Origin: Georgenia satyanarayanai
Lineage (GTDB): Bacteria > Actinomycetota > Actinomycetes > Actinomycetales > Actinomycetaceae
Assembly: GCF_009193135.1 (NCBI RefSeq)
Contig: NZ_VUKC01000004.1
Coordinates: 161,226 to 225,225 of the forward strand
Length of the DNA: 64,000 nt
Reading direction: 5' to 3'
Below the pieces are notes generated by a model. It worked only from the letters and a program-made list of their open reading frames with translations, made no database searches and was not told where the DNA came from. The position numbers were made by a program, and so were the translations under genes. The stretch's first letter is position 1. Each line of letters begins with the position of its first letter. This document shows positions 58,015 to 64,000 of the stretch, piece by piece.

Positions 58015-58488
58015 GTGAGTGACTACGTCGACGTGCCGCTTGTCCGGCTCGACCCCGACCTGCCGGCCCCGTCCTACGCGCACCCCGGGGACGCCGGGGC
58101 CGACCTCCACGCCCGGTACGACGTCGAGCTGGGCCCCGGGGAGCGGGCCGTGGTCCCCACCGGGGTCGCGATCGCCCTGCCCGAGGGGTGGGCGGCGTTC
58201 GTCCACCCCCGCTCGGGCCTGGCCGCCAAGCACGGTGTCACGGTGGTCAACGCTCCGGGTACCGTGGACGCAGGGTTCCGGGGCGAGATCAACGTGATCC
58301 TCCTCAACACCGACCTGCGGGGGGCGGTGCGGATCGCGCGAGGCGACCGCGTGGCACAGCTCGTCGTCCAGCGCGTCGCGCAGGCCCGGTTCACCGAGGT
58401 GCAGGACCTGCCCGAGTCGGTACGCGGCACGGGCGGACTGGGGTCAACGGGTGGCTGGACGGCCACCGGAGCAGGAGGCGAGAACTGA
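58015..58488 (+). CDS. dut: dUTP diphosphatase
   Basis: Trimeric dUTPase of 157 residues, which removes dUTP and supplies dUMP for dTMP. All five motifs are present: I PGDAGADLHA (24-33), II RSGLAAKHG, III GTVDAGFRGEI with catalytic Asp85, IV RGDRVAQLV and V RGTGGLGSTGG (138-147) that closes over the active site. GTG 58015 is fixed by the -10 box 7 nt upstream and by the motif spacing. Its stop overlaps the DUF3710 ATG by one base, heading the dut-DUF3710-OB-fold-DUF3159 operon also seen in M. tuberculosis (Rv2697c-Rv2693c). Confidence 0.95.
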   Translation: MSDYVDVPLVRLDPDLPAPSYAHPGDAGADLHARYDVELGPGERAVVPTGVAIALPEGWAAFVHPRSGLAAKHGVTVVNAPGTVDAGFRGEINVILLNTDLRGAVRIARGDRVAQLVVQRVAQARFTEVQDLPESVRGTGGLGSTGGWTATGAGGEN

Positions 58489-59210
58489 TGGGGCTCTTCT
58501 CACGACGCCGCAAGGGCGAGGAGGCCGCGCCGGCCCAGACCGAGGCGCAGACCGACGGCGTGTCCGCGGAGGGTGACGACGCCCCGGCGGGCCCCACCGG
58601 CCGCGGCCCCTGGGACGCCGCCGACGTCCCCGAGCTCGGCCAGCGCCTCGACCTCGGCGCGCTGCGCGTGCCCGCACGTCCCGGCCTCAAGCTGCGGATG
58701 GAGATGGACAAGCGCACCCGCCAGGTCGTGGCGACGAGCCTGTCCGTCTCCGGCTCCGCGCTCCAGCTCCAGGCCTTCGCCGCACCCCGCTCGGGCGGGC
58801 TGTGGGCCGAGCTGCGCCCCGAGATCATCGCCTCGGTCGAGAAGCAGGGCGGCACCGCCGACGAGGTCGACGGCCCCTTCGGCCGCGAGATCCTCGCCCG
58901 CCTCCCCGTCACCGCCCAGGACGGACGGATGGGCCACCGGCCCGCCCGGTTCATCGGCGCCGACGGCCCGCGCTGGTTCCTCCGCGGCGTGCTCAGCGGG
59001 CGCGCCGCCGTCGACCCCGACGCCGCCACCGAGCTCGAGGACCTCTTCGCCGACGTCGTCGTCGTCCGCGGGCAGGAGGCCCGTCCGCCCCGCGACGTCC
59101 TCGGGCTCCGCGTGCCGGGCAAGGCGAGCGAGGGGACGACGGCGGAGGAGACCCCGACGACGTCCTTCGACCCGCTCGCCCGCGGTCCCGAGATCACCGA
59201 GACCCGCTGA
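58488..59210 (+). CDS. DUF3710 family protein
   Basis: 240-residue protein of an actinobacterial family of unknown function (Rv2696c position). The first 40 residues are charged and disordered; the core runs from PELGQRLDLGALRVPARPGL through LQLQAFAAPRSGGLW and ARLPVTAQDGRMGHRPARFIGADGPRWFLRGVLSG, the family hallmark. No membrane segment or catalytic motif is evident. ATG 58488 overlaps the dut stop (TGATG). The OB-fold gene starts 4 nt after its stop, so all four genes are co-translated. Coexistence with dut suggests, but does not prove, a link to nucleotide or DNA metabolism. Confidence 0.9.
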   Translation: MGLFSRRRKGEEAAPAQTEAQTDGVSAEGDDAPAGPTGRGPWDAADVPELGQRLDLGALRVPARPGLKLRMEMDKRTRQVVATSLSVSGSALQLQAFAAPRSGGLWAELRPEIIASVEKQGGTADEVDGPFGREILARLPVTAQDGRMGHRPARFIGADGPRWFLRGVLSGRAAVDPDAATELEDLFADVVVVRGQEARPPRDVLGLRVPGKASEGTTAEETPTTSFDPLARGPEITETR

Positions 59211-59214
59211 GGAC

Positions 59215-59490
59215 GTGAGCCTGTCCGTGGCCGAGGCCCCCAGCCGCCGGCGCACCCGGGTCGACGGCGTGCTCGTGGCGGTCACCTACTGCCCCTCGGG
59301 CTCGCCCGTCGGGCTGGTGGGCCGGCTCACGGACGGGAGCTCCGAGGTCGACCTCGTGTGGCTGGGCCGCCGTGAGATCCCCGGCATCACCCCCGGCCGG
59401 CGCCTCGTCGCCGAGGGCGTCGTCCACTCCGGCGGGCTTCGCCCCACCATCTACAACCCGGCCTACCGGCTGCTGCGGGAGGACCCATGA
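59215..59490 (+). CDS. Small OB-fold nucleic-acid-binding-like protein
   Basis: 91-residue protein resembling the OB-fold protein at the Rv2694c position: RTRVDGVLVAVTYCPSGSPV, then GLVGRLTDGSSEVDLVWLGRREIPGITPGRRL and GVVHSGGLRPTIYNPAYRLL, alternating strands that fit a five-stranded OB barrel (the IPGI turn is typical of this group). It probably binds single-stranded nucleic acid, as OB proteins near RecG-like folds do; no partner is visible. GTG 59215 is preceded by GAGG at very short distance; coupling to DUF3710 is likely. Its stop overlaps the DUF3159 ATG (ATGA). Confidence 0.85.
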   Translation: MSLSVAEAPSRRRTRVDGVLVAVTYCPSGSPVGLVGRLTDGSSEVDLVWLGRREIPGITPGRRLVAEGVVHSGGLRPTIYNPAYRLLREDP

Positions 59491-60215
59491 CCACCGGCCC
59501 CACCGACCCGGGCCGCACTGCGCCCGACAGCCCCCCGGAGGGCGTCGCCGAGGCGGTGACCCGTTCCCGGATGAGCCAGCTCGCCGGGGAGGACTTCTCG
59601 GTGGCCGACGCCGTCGGCGGCGTCCGCGGTCTCATCGAGTCGGTGGCTCCCGGGCTCGTCTTCGTCGTCGTCTACCTCGTCGCGGGCCAGGAGCTCGTGC
59701 CACCGCTCGTCGCCTCCCTCGCCGTGGCCGTCGCCCTCGTCGTCGCCCGGCTCGTCGGCGGCACACCGGTGACCCAGGCGCTGGGCGGTGTCGTCGGCGT
59801 CGTCGTCGGTGTCCTGTGGGCGTGGCGCTCGGGCGAGGCGCAGGACTACTTCGCCCTGGGCCTGTGGACCAACGGCGTCTACGCCGCCGCCCTGCTCGTC
59901 AGCGTCCTCGTGCGCTGGCCGCTCGTCGGCGTTGTCGTCGCCCTCCTGCGCCAGGAGGGCTTCGGCTGGCGCACCGACCCCGACCAGCGCCCCCGACTGC
60001 GCCGCTACACCGCCGCCACCTGGTTGTGGATCGGGCTGTTCGTCGCGCGCCTGGCCGTCCAGCTGCCGCTCTACCTCGACGCGTCGACGGCGTGGCTGGG
60101 GACCGCCCGGCTCGTCATGGGCGTCCCGCTGTGGGCCCTGGCCCTGTGGGTCACGTGGCTGCTGGTGCGGGAGCGACCAGCCGCTGCAGCGCAGCCGGGT
60201 CAGCCTGCTCGCTGA
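59487..60215 (+). CDS. DUF3159 family membrane protein
   Basis: 242-residue polytopic membrane protein of the actinobacterial DUF3159 family. After a hydrophilic 35-residue leader come about six hydrophobic segments: SVAPGLVFVVVYLVAG, LVASLAVAVALVVARLV, a Gly/Val-rich one ending GVLWAW, ALGLWTNGVYAAALLVSVLV, TAATWLWIGLFVARLAVQL and LVMGVPLWALALWVTWLLV. Function unknown; no transporter motif is recognised. ATG 59487 overlaps the OB-fold stop by four bases. Its last 65 bases overlap the convergent trkA gene at 60151, so both C-termini are encoded on opposite strands of the same DNA. Confidence 0.9.
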   Translation: MTTGPTDPGRTAPDSPPEGVAEAVTRSRMSQLAGEDFSVADAVGGVRGLIESVAPGLVFVVVYLVAGQELVPPLVASLAVAVALVVARLVGGTPVTQALGGVVGVVVGVLWAWRSGEAQDYFALGLWTNGVYAAALLVSVLVRWPLVGVVVALLRQEGFGWRTDPDQRPRLRRYTAATWLWIGLFVARLAVQLPLYLDASTAWLGTARLVMGVPLWALALWVTWLLVRERPAAAAQPGQPAR

Positions 60216-60825
60216 GCACGAGGACGAGCCGGTCACCGGCGACCAGGCGCTCGTCGGGGTCCGCCGGCACGGCTTCGCCCGCGCGGATGATCGCGGAGAG
60301 GAAGCACCCCGGGCCCCAGTCGAGCTCCCGCGCGGTGCGGCCCGCGACGGCCGAGCCGGGCGCGAGCGTGACCTCGTGCAGGCTCGTGCCCGAGCCGTGG
60401 AAGGAGAAGATCCGCACGAGGTCGCCGATGGTGACGGCCTCCTCGACGAGCGCCGTCATGATCCGCGGTGTGGAGACCGGGACGTCCACGCCCCACGCGG
60501 AGTCGAACATCCACTCGTTCTTCGGGTTGTTGACCCGCGCGACGACGCGCGGCACCCCGAACTCGGTCTTGGCGAGGAGGGAGATGACGAGGTTGGCCTT
60601 GTCGTCACCCGTCGCCGCGACGACGACGTCGCTCGAGTCGACCCCCGCCTCGGCGAGGCTGGAGATCTCGCAGGCGTCGGCGAGCTGCCACTCGGCGTCG
60701 GCCACCGAGGCGATGCGCATGGCGGCCGGCTGGCGGTCGACGAGCGTGACCGTGTGCCCGTGGGAGAGCAGCTCGCGAGCGATCGACCGGCCCACGCTGC
60801 CGGCCCCGGCGATGACGACCCGCAT
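60151..60825 (-). CDS. trkA: Trk K+ uptake NAD-binding subunit (CeoC-like)
   Basis: 224-residue RCK-domain protein. Residues 1-125 form the Rossmann NAD-binding RCK_N domain (VVIAGAGSVGRSIA, LVDRQPAAM); about 140-215 is the RCK_C ligand domain (GSGTSLHEVTLAPGSAVAGR, LVAGDRLVLVLSE). In actinobacteria two such proteins, CeoB and CeoC, act as a pair gating a K+ channel; here the partner lies immediately upstream with a one-base overlap (TGATG). The membrane channel subunit is not in the window. The 3' end overlaps the DUF3159 gene by 65 bases. Confidence 0.92.
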   Translation of the reverse strand: MRVVIAGAGSVGRSIARELLSHGHTVTLVDRQPAAMRIASVADAEWQLADACEISSLAEAGVDSSDVVVAATGDDKANLVISLLAKTEFGVPRVVARVNNPKNEWMFDSAWGVDVPVSTPRIMTALVEEAVTIGDLVRIFSFHGSGTSLHEVTLAPGSAVAGRTARELDWGPGCFLSAIIRAGEAVPADPDERLVAGDRLVLVLSEQADPAALQRLVAPAPAAT

Positions 60826-61493
60826 CAGACCTCCTCCTCGCGCGGGGGAGCGGACAGCACCCGCTGCACCTGCTCGACGGCGTCGGTGACGACGAGCACG
60901 TGGAGCAGGTCGCCGTCCTGGAGCACGGTGTCGGCGTCCGGCAGCAGGCCGGAGCCGTGCCTGGTGAGGAAGGCCGCCCGGGCCCCTGACGCGGCCTCGA
61001 GGTCGACGAGGGGGCGTCCCACCCAGTCGCTGTGGACGTCGAGCTGGAGGAGGGACACCCGCCCCGAGGCGTCGCGGTAGTCGGCCGCGGCACCGGCGGG
61101 CAGGAGCCGGCGCAGCACCTGGTCCGCGGTCCAGCGCACCGTCGCGACCGTCGGGATGCCGAGGCGCTCGTAGACCTCCGCGCGCCGTGGGTCGTAGATG
61201 CGGGCGACGACGCTGCCCACCCCGAAGGTCTCGCGCGCCACGCGGGCCGCCAGGACGTTGGAGTTGTCGCCGCTGGACACGGCGGCGAAGCCGTAGGCGT
61301 CCTCGATGCCCGTCTGGGAGAGGGCGTCACGGTCGAAGCCGAGGCCGGTCACCCGCTGCCCGGAGAAGTCGTCGGGCAGGCGCCGGAAGGCGTCGGGGTT
61401 CTGGTCGAGGACGGCCACCGAGTGGCCCTGCTCCTCCAGCTGGACGGCGAGGGAGGCACCCACCCGGCCGCAGCCCACGATGACGAAGTGCAC
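60825..61493 (-). CDS. trkA: Trk K+ uptake NAD-binding subunit (CeoB-like)
   Basis: 222-residue RCK protein, first of the pair: VIVGCGRVGASLA, AVLDQNPDAF and SSGDNSNVLAARVARE form the NAD-binding domain; RVSLLQLDVHSDWVGRPLVDLE starts the RCK_C part. Together with the next gene it corresponds to CeoB/CeoC (Rv2691/Rv2692). The GTG at 61493 lies 6 nt after TAGCGT, so leaderless. Divergent from the diverged permease gene; the two -10 boxes are only 13 bases apart. Confidence 0.92.
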   Translation of the reverse strand: MHFVIVGCGRVGASLAVQLEEQGHSVAVLDQNPDAFRRLPDDFSGQRVTGLGFDRDALSQTGIEDAYGFAAVSSGDNSNVLAARVARETFGVGSVVARIYDPRRAEVYERLGIPTVATVRWTADQVLRRLLPAGAAADYRDASGRVSLLQLDVHSDWVGRPLVDLEAASGARAAFLTRHGSGLLPDADTVLQDGDLLHVLVVTDAVEQVQRVLSAPPREEEV

Positions 61494-61499
61494 GTCAGC

Positions 61500-61505
61500 A
61501 CGCTA
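61500..61505 (-). promoter_or_regulatory. -10 box of the trkA pair (leaderless)
   Basis: TAGCGT on the minus strand, 6 nt before GTG 61493. Confidence 0.5.
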
Positions 61506-61518
61506 CCGCGCCCAGGCC

Positions 61519-61524
61519 TAGCAT
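61519..61524 (+). promoter_or_regulatory. -10 box of the diverged permease gene
   Basis: TAGCAT, 8 nt before GTG 61533 and 13 nt from the divergent trkA box. Confidence 0.45.
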
Positions 61525-61532
61525 GAGTGCCC

Positions 61533-63218
61533 GTGACCCTCGACCCCGCCGCCTTCCACCGGGCGCTCCTCGCCCGGCCCCGTGGCAGGCAGCGGCACCC
61601 GGCACCGGCGGCGGCGCTCGTCGTCCTTGCCGCACCCGCGGCGGCGGGCGTGCTCGGGATCGGCACGCACGCCGAGGAGCTCGCCCGGTGGGCCGTGCTC
61701 GGCACCCTCGGGGCGCTCGGTGTGCTGCTCCTCGCGCTCGCGCAGCTGCCGGAGGACGTCCCCCGAGGCGCGGACGGGGTCCGCACTCCGGCGCTCCTCG
61801 TCGAGCGGGTCCTCCTCCTCGCCGCGTCCGCGGCCGCCGGCGCCGAGCTCCTCACCGTCGCCGGCCTCGCCGTGCCGCGCGGGGTCCTCGCGGCGGTCCT
61901 CGTCGCGCTCGTCCTCGCGGTGCGGCTCGCCGTCGCGCCGCCTGCCCGACGGCGGGTGACGGCCGGGCTCGGCGTGCTCGCCGCCGTCGTCCTCGCCGTC
62001 GTCCTCGCCGCGGGTGTCGGGGCGGTCGCGGGCGGCACACCGACCGACCCGGCGGCCGGCGGGTCGGTCAGCCGCTCGTCGGTCACGCAGGTGCTCGCCG
62101 TCGGCGGCGGCGTCGCCCTCGCCGGCACGGTGCTCCAGCCCGCCCTCCTCGTCACCCGGCGGCGCGGGCTGCCCCGCGCGGCCGCCGCCGGAGTCGCCGT
62201 CGCGGTCCTCCTTGCACTCCTGGGCGCCGGCCTCGCGCTCAGCAGCGACAGTGCCCTGCTGGGCGTCACCGGCGCGGGCCTGGGCACCGGCACCGGCCCG
62301 TGGGTGGGCGTCGTGCTCGCCTGCGGGCTCCTCGCGGCAGGCGTGAGCGCCCTGTCCGGCCTGCCGCGCCCGCCCGCGACGTGGCCGGCGAGCCGCCGCT
62401 GGCCCGCCGGGGCGGCCGGCCGCCGGCTCAGCAGTGCGGTGGCCACGCTCGCGGTCGTCGTCGTCCTCGTCGGGGGCGGTGACCCGCGGCCGCTCGTCGC
62501 GTGCTACGCCGCCGTCGTCCTGGTCCTCGCCCTTCTCGCCCTGCTCGCGGGGCGCCGCGAGTGGCGGCGCCGGCTCGAGGTCCTCTACCGACCCGCCAGC
62601 CGACGCACCGCGCGCCGCGCCCGGGTGCTCACGGGCGCCGGCGTCGTCGTCTGCGCCGTCCTTCTCCTCCTCGCGGTGCCCCGCGGCTGGCCCGCTCTCG
62701 TCGCCGTCGCGGCCGGGTCGGCGATGATGTGGGGTGTGAGCCGACACGACCGCGAGCTGCGCGCGCGCCTGGCCCTGGACCACGCGACCGAGGACCGGCC
62801 GCTGCCGACCGTCGTGCGTGCCTTCGTCGTCCTCACCGAGCTCGACCGTTCCGCCGTGCGGGCGGTCACCTACGCACGGGCGATGCGGGCGACGTCGGTC
62901 GAGGCGCTCACCGTGCCCGGCGACGACGAGGCCGCGGCCGCCCTGCGCCGGCAGTGGGCCGCGCTCGACCTGCCCGTGCCGCTCGTCGAGCTCGCCGCAC
63001 CCCCGGGTGACACCGGCGCCGGGGTGGTGGCGCACGTCGCCGCCGCCCGCCGCGCCGAGCCGGACGGGCTGGCCGTCGTCTACCTGCCCGAGACCACCGC
63101 CAGGCGCTGGTGGCGCCGGCTGCTACTCGGGAGCGGGCCGCAGCGGCTGCGCGCCCGGCTGCTCGCCCTGCCGGGCACCGTCGTCACCACCGTCCCCTGG
63201 CCCACCGAGGAGAGCTGA
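61533..63218 (+). CDS. Diverged APC-type permease-like membrane protein
   Basis: 561-residue membrane protein in the position of the APC-family permease Rv2690c. About twelve hydrophobic segments occupy residues 1-400, extremely Ala/Val/Leu-rich, and I cannot find the glycine-rich first-helix motif that APC transporters need. The C-terminal soluble part (about 405-561) does match the tail of actinobacterial APC permeases: PTVVRAFVVLTELDRSAVRAV, YARAMRATSVEALTV, LDLPVPLVELAAP, VVYLPETTARRWW and LLALPGTVVTTVPW. The transport core has thus diverged or been replaced while the Usp-like cytosolic tail is kept. Context with TrkA proteins suggests K+ or osmolyte transport, but this is uncertain. GTG 61533 is the leaderless start. 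Confidence 0.7.
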   Translation: MTLDPAAFHRALLARPRGRQRHPAPAAALVVLAAPAAAGVLGIGTHAEELARWAVLGTLGALGVLLLALAQLPEDVPRGADGVRTPALLVERVLLLAASAAAGAELLTVAGLAVPRGVLAAVLVALVLAVRLAVAPPARRRVTAGLGVLAAVVLAVVLAAGVGAVAGGTPTDPAAGGSVSRSSVTQVLAVGGGVALAGTVLQPALLVTRRRGLPRAAAAGVAVAVLLALLGAGLALSSDSALLGVTGAGLGTGTGPWVGVVLACGLLAAGVSALSGLPRPPATWPASRRWPAGAAGRRLSSAVATLAVVVVLVGGGDPRPLVACYAAVVLVLALLALLAGRREWRRRLEVLYRPASRRTARRARVLTGAGVVVCAVLLLLAVPRGWPALVAVAAGSAMMWGVSRHDRELRARLALDHATEDRPLPTVVRAFVVLTELDRSAVRAVTYARAMRATSVEALTVPGDDEAAAALRRQWAALDLPVPLVELAAPPGDTGAGVVAHVAAARRAEPDGLAVVYLPETTARRWWRRLLLGSGPQRLRARLLALPGTVVTTVPWPTEES

Positions 63219-63223
63219 GCACC

Positions 63224-64000
63224 ATGGACGTCCTGACCGGGGTCACCGTCGGCCCACCCGCCCACGGTGGCCACTGCGTGGCCCGAGTCGAGGGCCGCGT
63301 CGTCTTCGTGCGCCACTCCGCACCCGGTGAGGTCGTCGACGTGCGCCTCACCGACGCGGGCGAGGGGCGCAAGTTCTGGCGGGGGGACGCCGTCGCCGTC
63401 CACGAGGCCTCCCCGGACCGCGTCCCGAGCCGCTGGCCCGAGGCCGGCCCGGACGGCGTGGGCGGGGGAGAGCTGGCCCACCTGTCCCTACCGGGTCAGC
63501 GACGCTGGAAGGCGGAGGTCGTGCGCGACACGCTCCGCCGCATCGGCCACCTCGAGCTCGCCGACCTCGGCCCGCTGGTCGTCGCGCCGCTCGGTGACGA
63601 CGACGCCCGCGACGGGCTCGGCACCCGCACGCGCATCGACCTCGTCCTCGACGCCGACTCCCGGCCGGGCATGTACCGCCACCGCACCCACGACGTCGTG
63701 GCGCTGGAGCAGATGCCGCTGGCCGTGCCGGCCATCACCGCCGCCGACCTCTTCGCCCCCGGCCGCTGGGACGGCGTGCCGCCCGGCACCCGGCTCGACG
63801 TCGTCGCCCCGAGCGACGGGGAGGTCGTCGTCCTCGCCGACGGCCGGCCCGTCGACCTCGCCGACCCCGCCCGGTCGCTCGCGGCCCGGCGCGAGGCGCG
63901 CCCGCGCCGCGGGCGCCGGGGCGGCGGCGCCCCGGCCCGGGTGGCGGTGCGTGAGCGTGTGGCCCCCGCCGTCGGGGACCTCGCCTACCGGGGGGACGCG
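63224..64000 (+). CDS. TrmA/RlmD-type RNA (uracil-C5) methyltransferase, N-terminal part (runs off window)
   Basis: Open frame of 259 codons with no stop before the window ends. The protein begins MDVLTGVTVGPPAHGGHCVA with the glycine-rich pattern of a TRAM domain (GHCVARVEGRVVFVRHSAPGE, about residues 16-36), followed by a region that leads into a class I SAM methyltransferase; WKAEVVRDTLRRIGHLELAD matches the RlmD-type linker. It corresponds to Rv2689c, a predicted 23S rRNA or tRNA m5U methyltransferase. No iron-sulfur cysteine cluster is seen in the visible part. ATG 63224 has GGAGAG upstream, 5 bases after the permease-like stop, so it is probably co-transcribed. Confidence 0.85.
   Translation, partial: MDVLTGVTVGPPAHGGHCVARVEGRVVFVRHSAPGEVVDVRLTDAGEGRKFWRGDAVAVHEASPDRVPSRWPEAGPDGVGGGELAHLSLPGQRRWKAEVVRDTLRRIGHLELADLGPLVVAPLGDDDARDGLGTRTRIDLVLDADSRPGMYRHRTHDVVALEQMPLAVPAITAADLFAPGRWDGVPPGTRLDVVAPSDGEVVVLADGRPVDLADPARSLAARREARPRRGRRGGGAPARVAVRERVAPAVGDLAYRGDA

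Overview
The window is a high-G+C actinobacterial chromosome segment, most like a Micrococcales member (Cellulomonas/Georgenia-type). The evidence is an actinobacterial-type bc1-aa3 respiratory gene set, class II DAHP synthase, pyrophosphate-type phosphofructokinase, SepH, DUF4193/DUF3093/DUF3710/DUF3159 genes, principal sigma factor with a Lys/Thr/Ala-rich N-terminus, and many leaderless genes. Genus is not determinable from the sequence alone. No rRNA, tRNA, insertion sequence, prophage or CRISPR array was seen. Both ends cut genes: ctaC at the left and an RNA methyltransferase at the right.

Layout. 1-8.0 kb: aerobic terminal respiration (ctaC-ctaD-ctaF on +; ctaE-qcrC-qcrA-qcrB on -) with sodA between. 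8.3-15.2 kb: degenerate receiver protein, trpD, a lone RAM-domain protein, a DEDDh exonuclease/GIY-YIG fusion, a CxxC mini-protein, a long-chain acyl-CoA ligase and a ROK kinase. 15.3-22.4 kb: small membrane protein, PlsC acyltransferase, PPi-phosphofructokinase, cell-wall-anchored GH84 glycosidase, class II DAHP synthase and a sulfite-oxidase-fold oxidoreductase. 22.5-28.0 kb: a tightly coupled four-gene operon (fatty acyl-CoA reductase/HAD fusion, SDR, acyltransferase, alkyl-DHAP synthase homologue) that reads as a nearly complete route to glycerol ether lipids. 28.2-30.8 kb: anaerobic ribonucleotide reductase nrdD-nrdG. 30.9-37.8 kb: PASTA Ser/Thr kinase, LysM transglycosylase, Rv2175c-like DNA-binding protein, polyprenyl synthase, DUF4192 and a universal stress protein. 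38-49.4 kb: principal sigma factor, MerR/TipAS regulator, three tandem-GNAT paralogues around parE, and parC. 49.5-64 kb: GNAT/acyl-CoA-synthetase fusion, DUF5998, phosphodiesterase, tdk, sepH, suhB, DUF4193, DUF3093, dut, DUF3710, an OB-fold protein, DUF3159, two TrkA-type K+ uptake subunits, a diverged permease and an RNA methyltransferase.

From memory, most of this order matches two Mycobacterium tuberculosis blocks (about Rv2200c-Rv2173 and Rv2703-Rv2689c). The GH84 gene, the oxidoreductase, the ether-lipid operon and nrdDG stand out as accessory genes between the aroG and PASTA-kinase positions.

Most noteworthy: (1) the candidate alkyl-ether-lipid operon, whose first protein carries a HAD domain with the second catalytic Asp replaced by Gln; (2) three intergenic copies of a same-length (71 bp) imperfect palindrome at 28.1, 54.7 and 57.9 kb; (3) about twenty genes with a TANNNT-like -10 box 6-8 nt before the start codon, implying extensive leaderless transcription; (4) a protein keeping the C-terminal domain of an APC-type permease on a strongly diverged membrane part.
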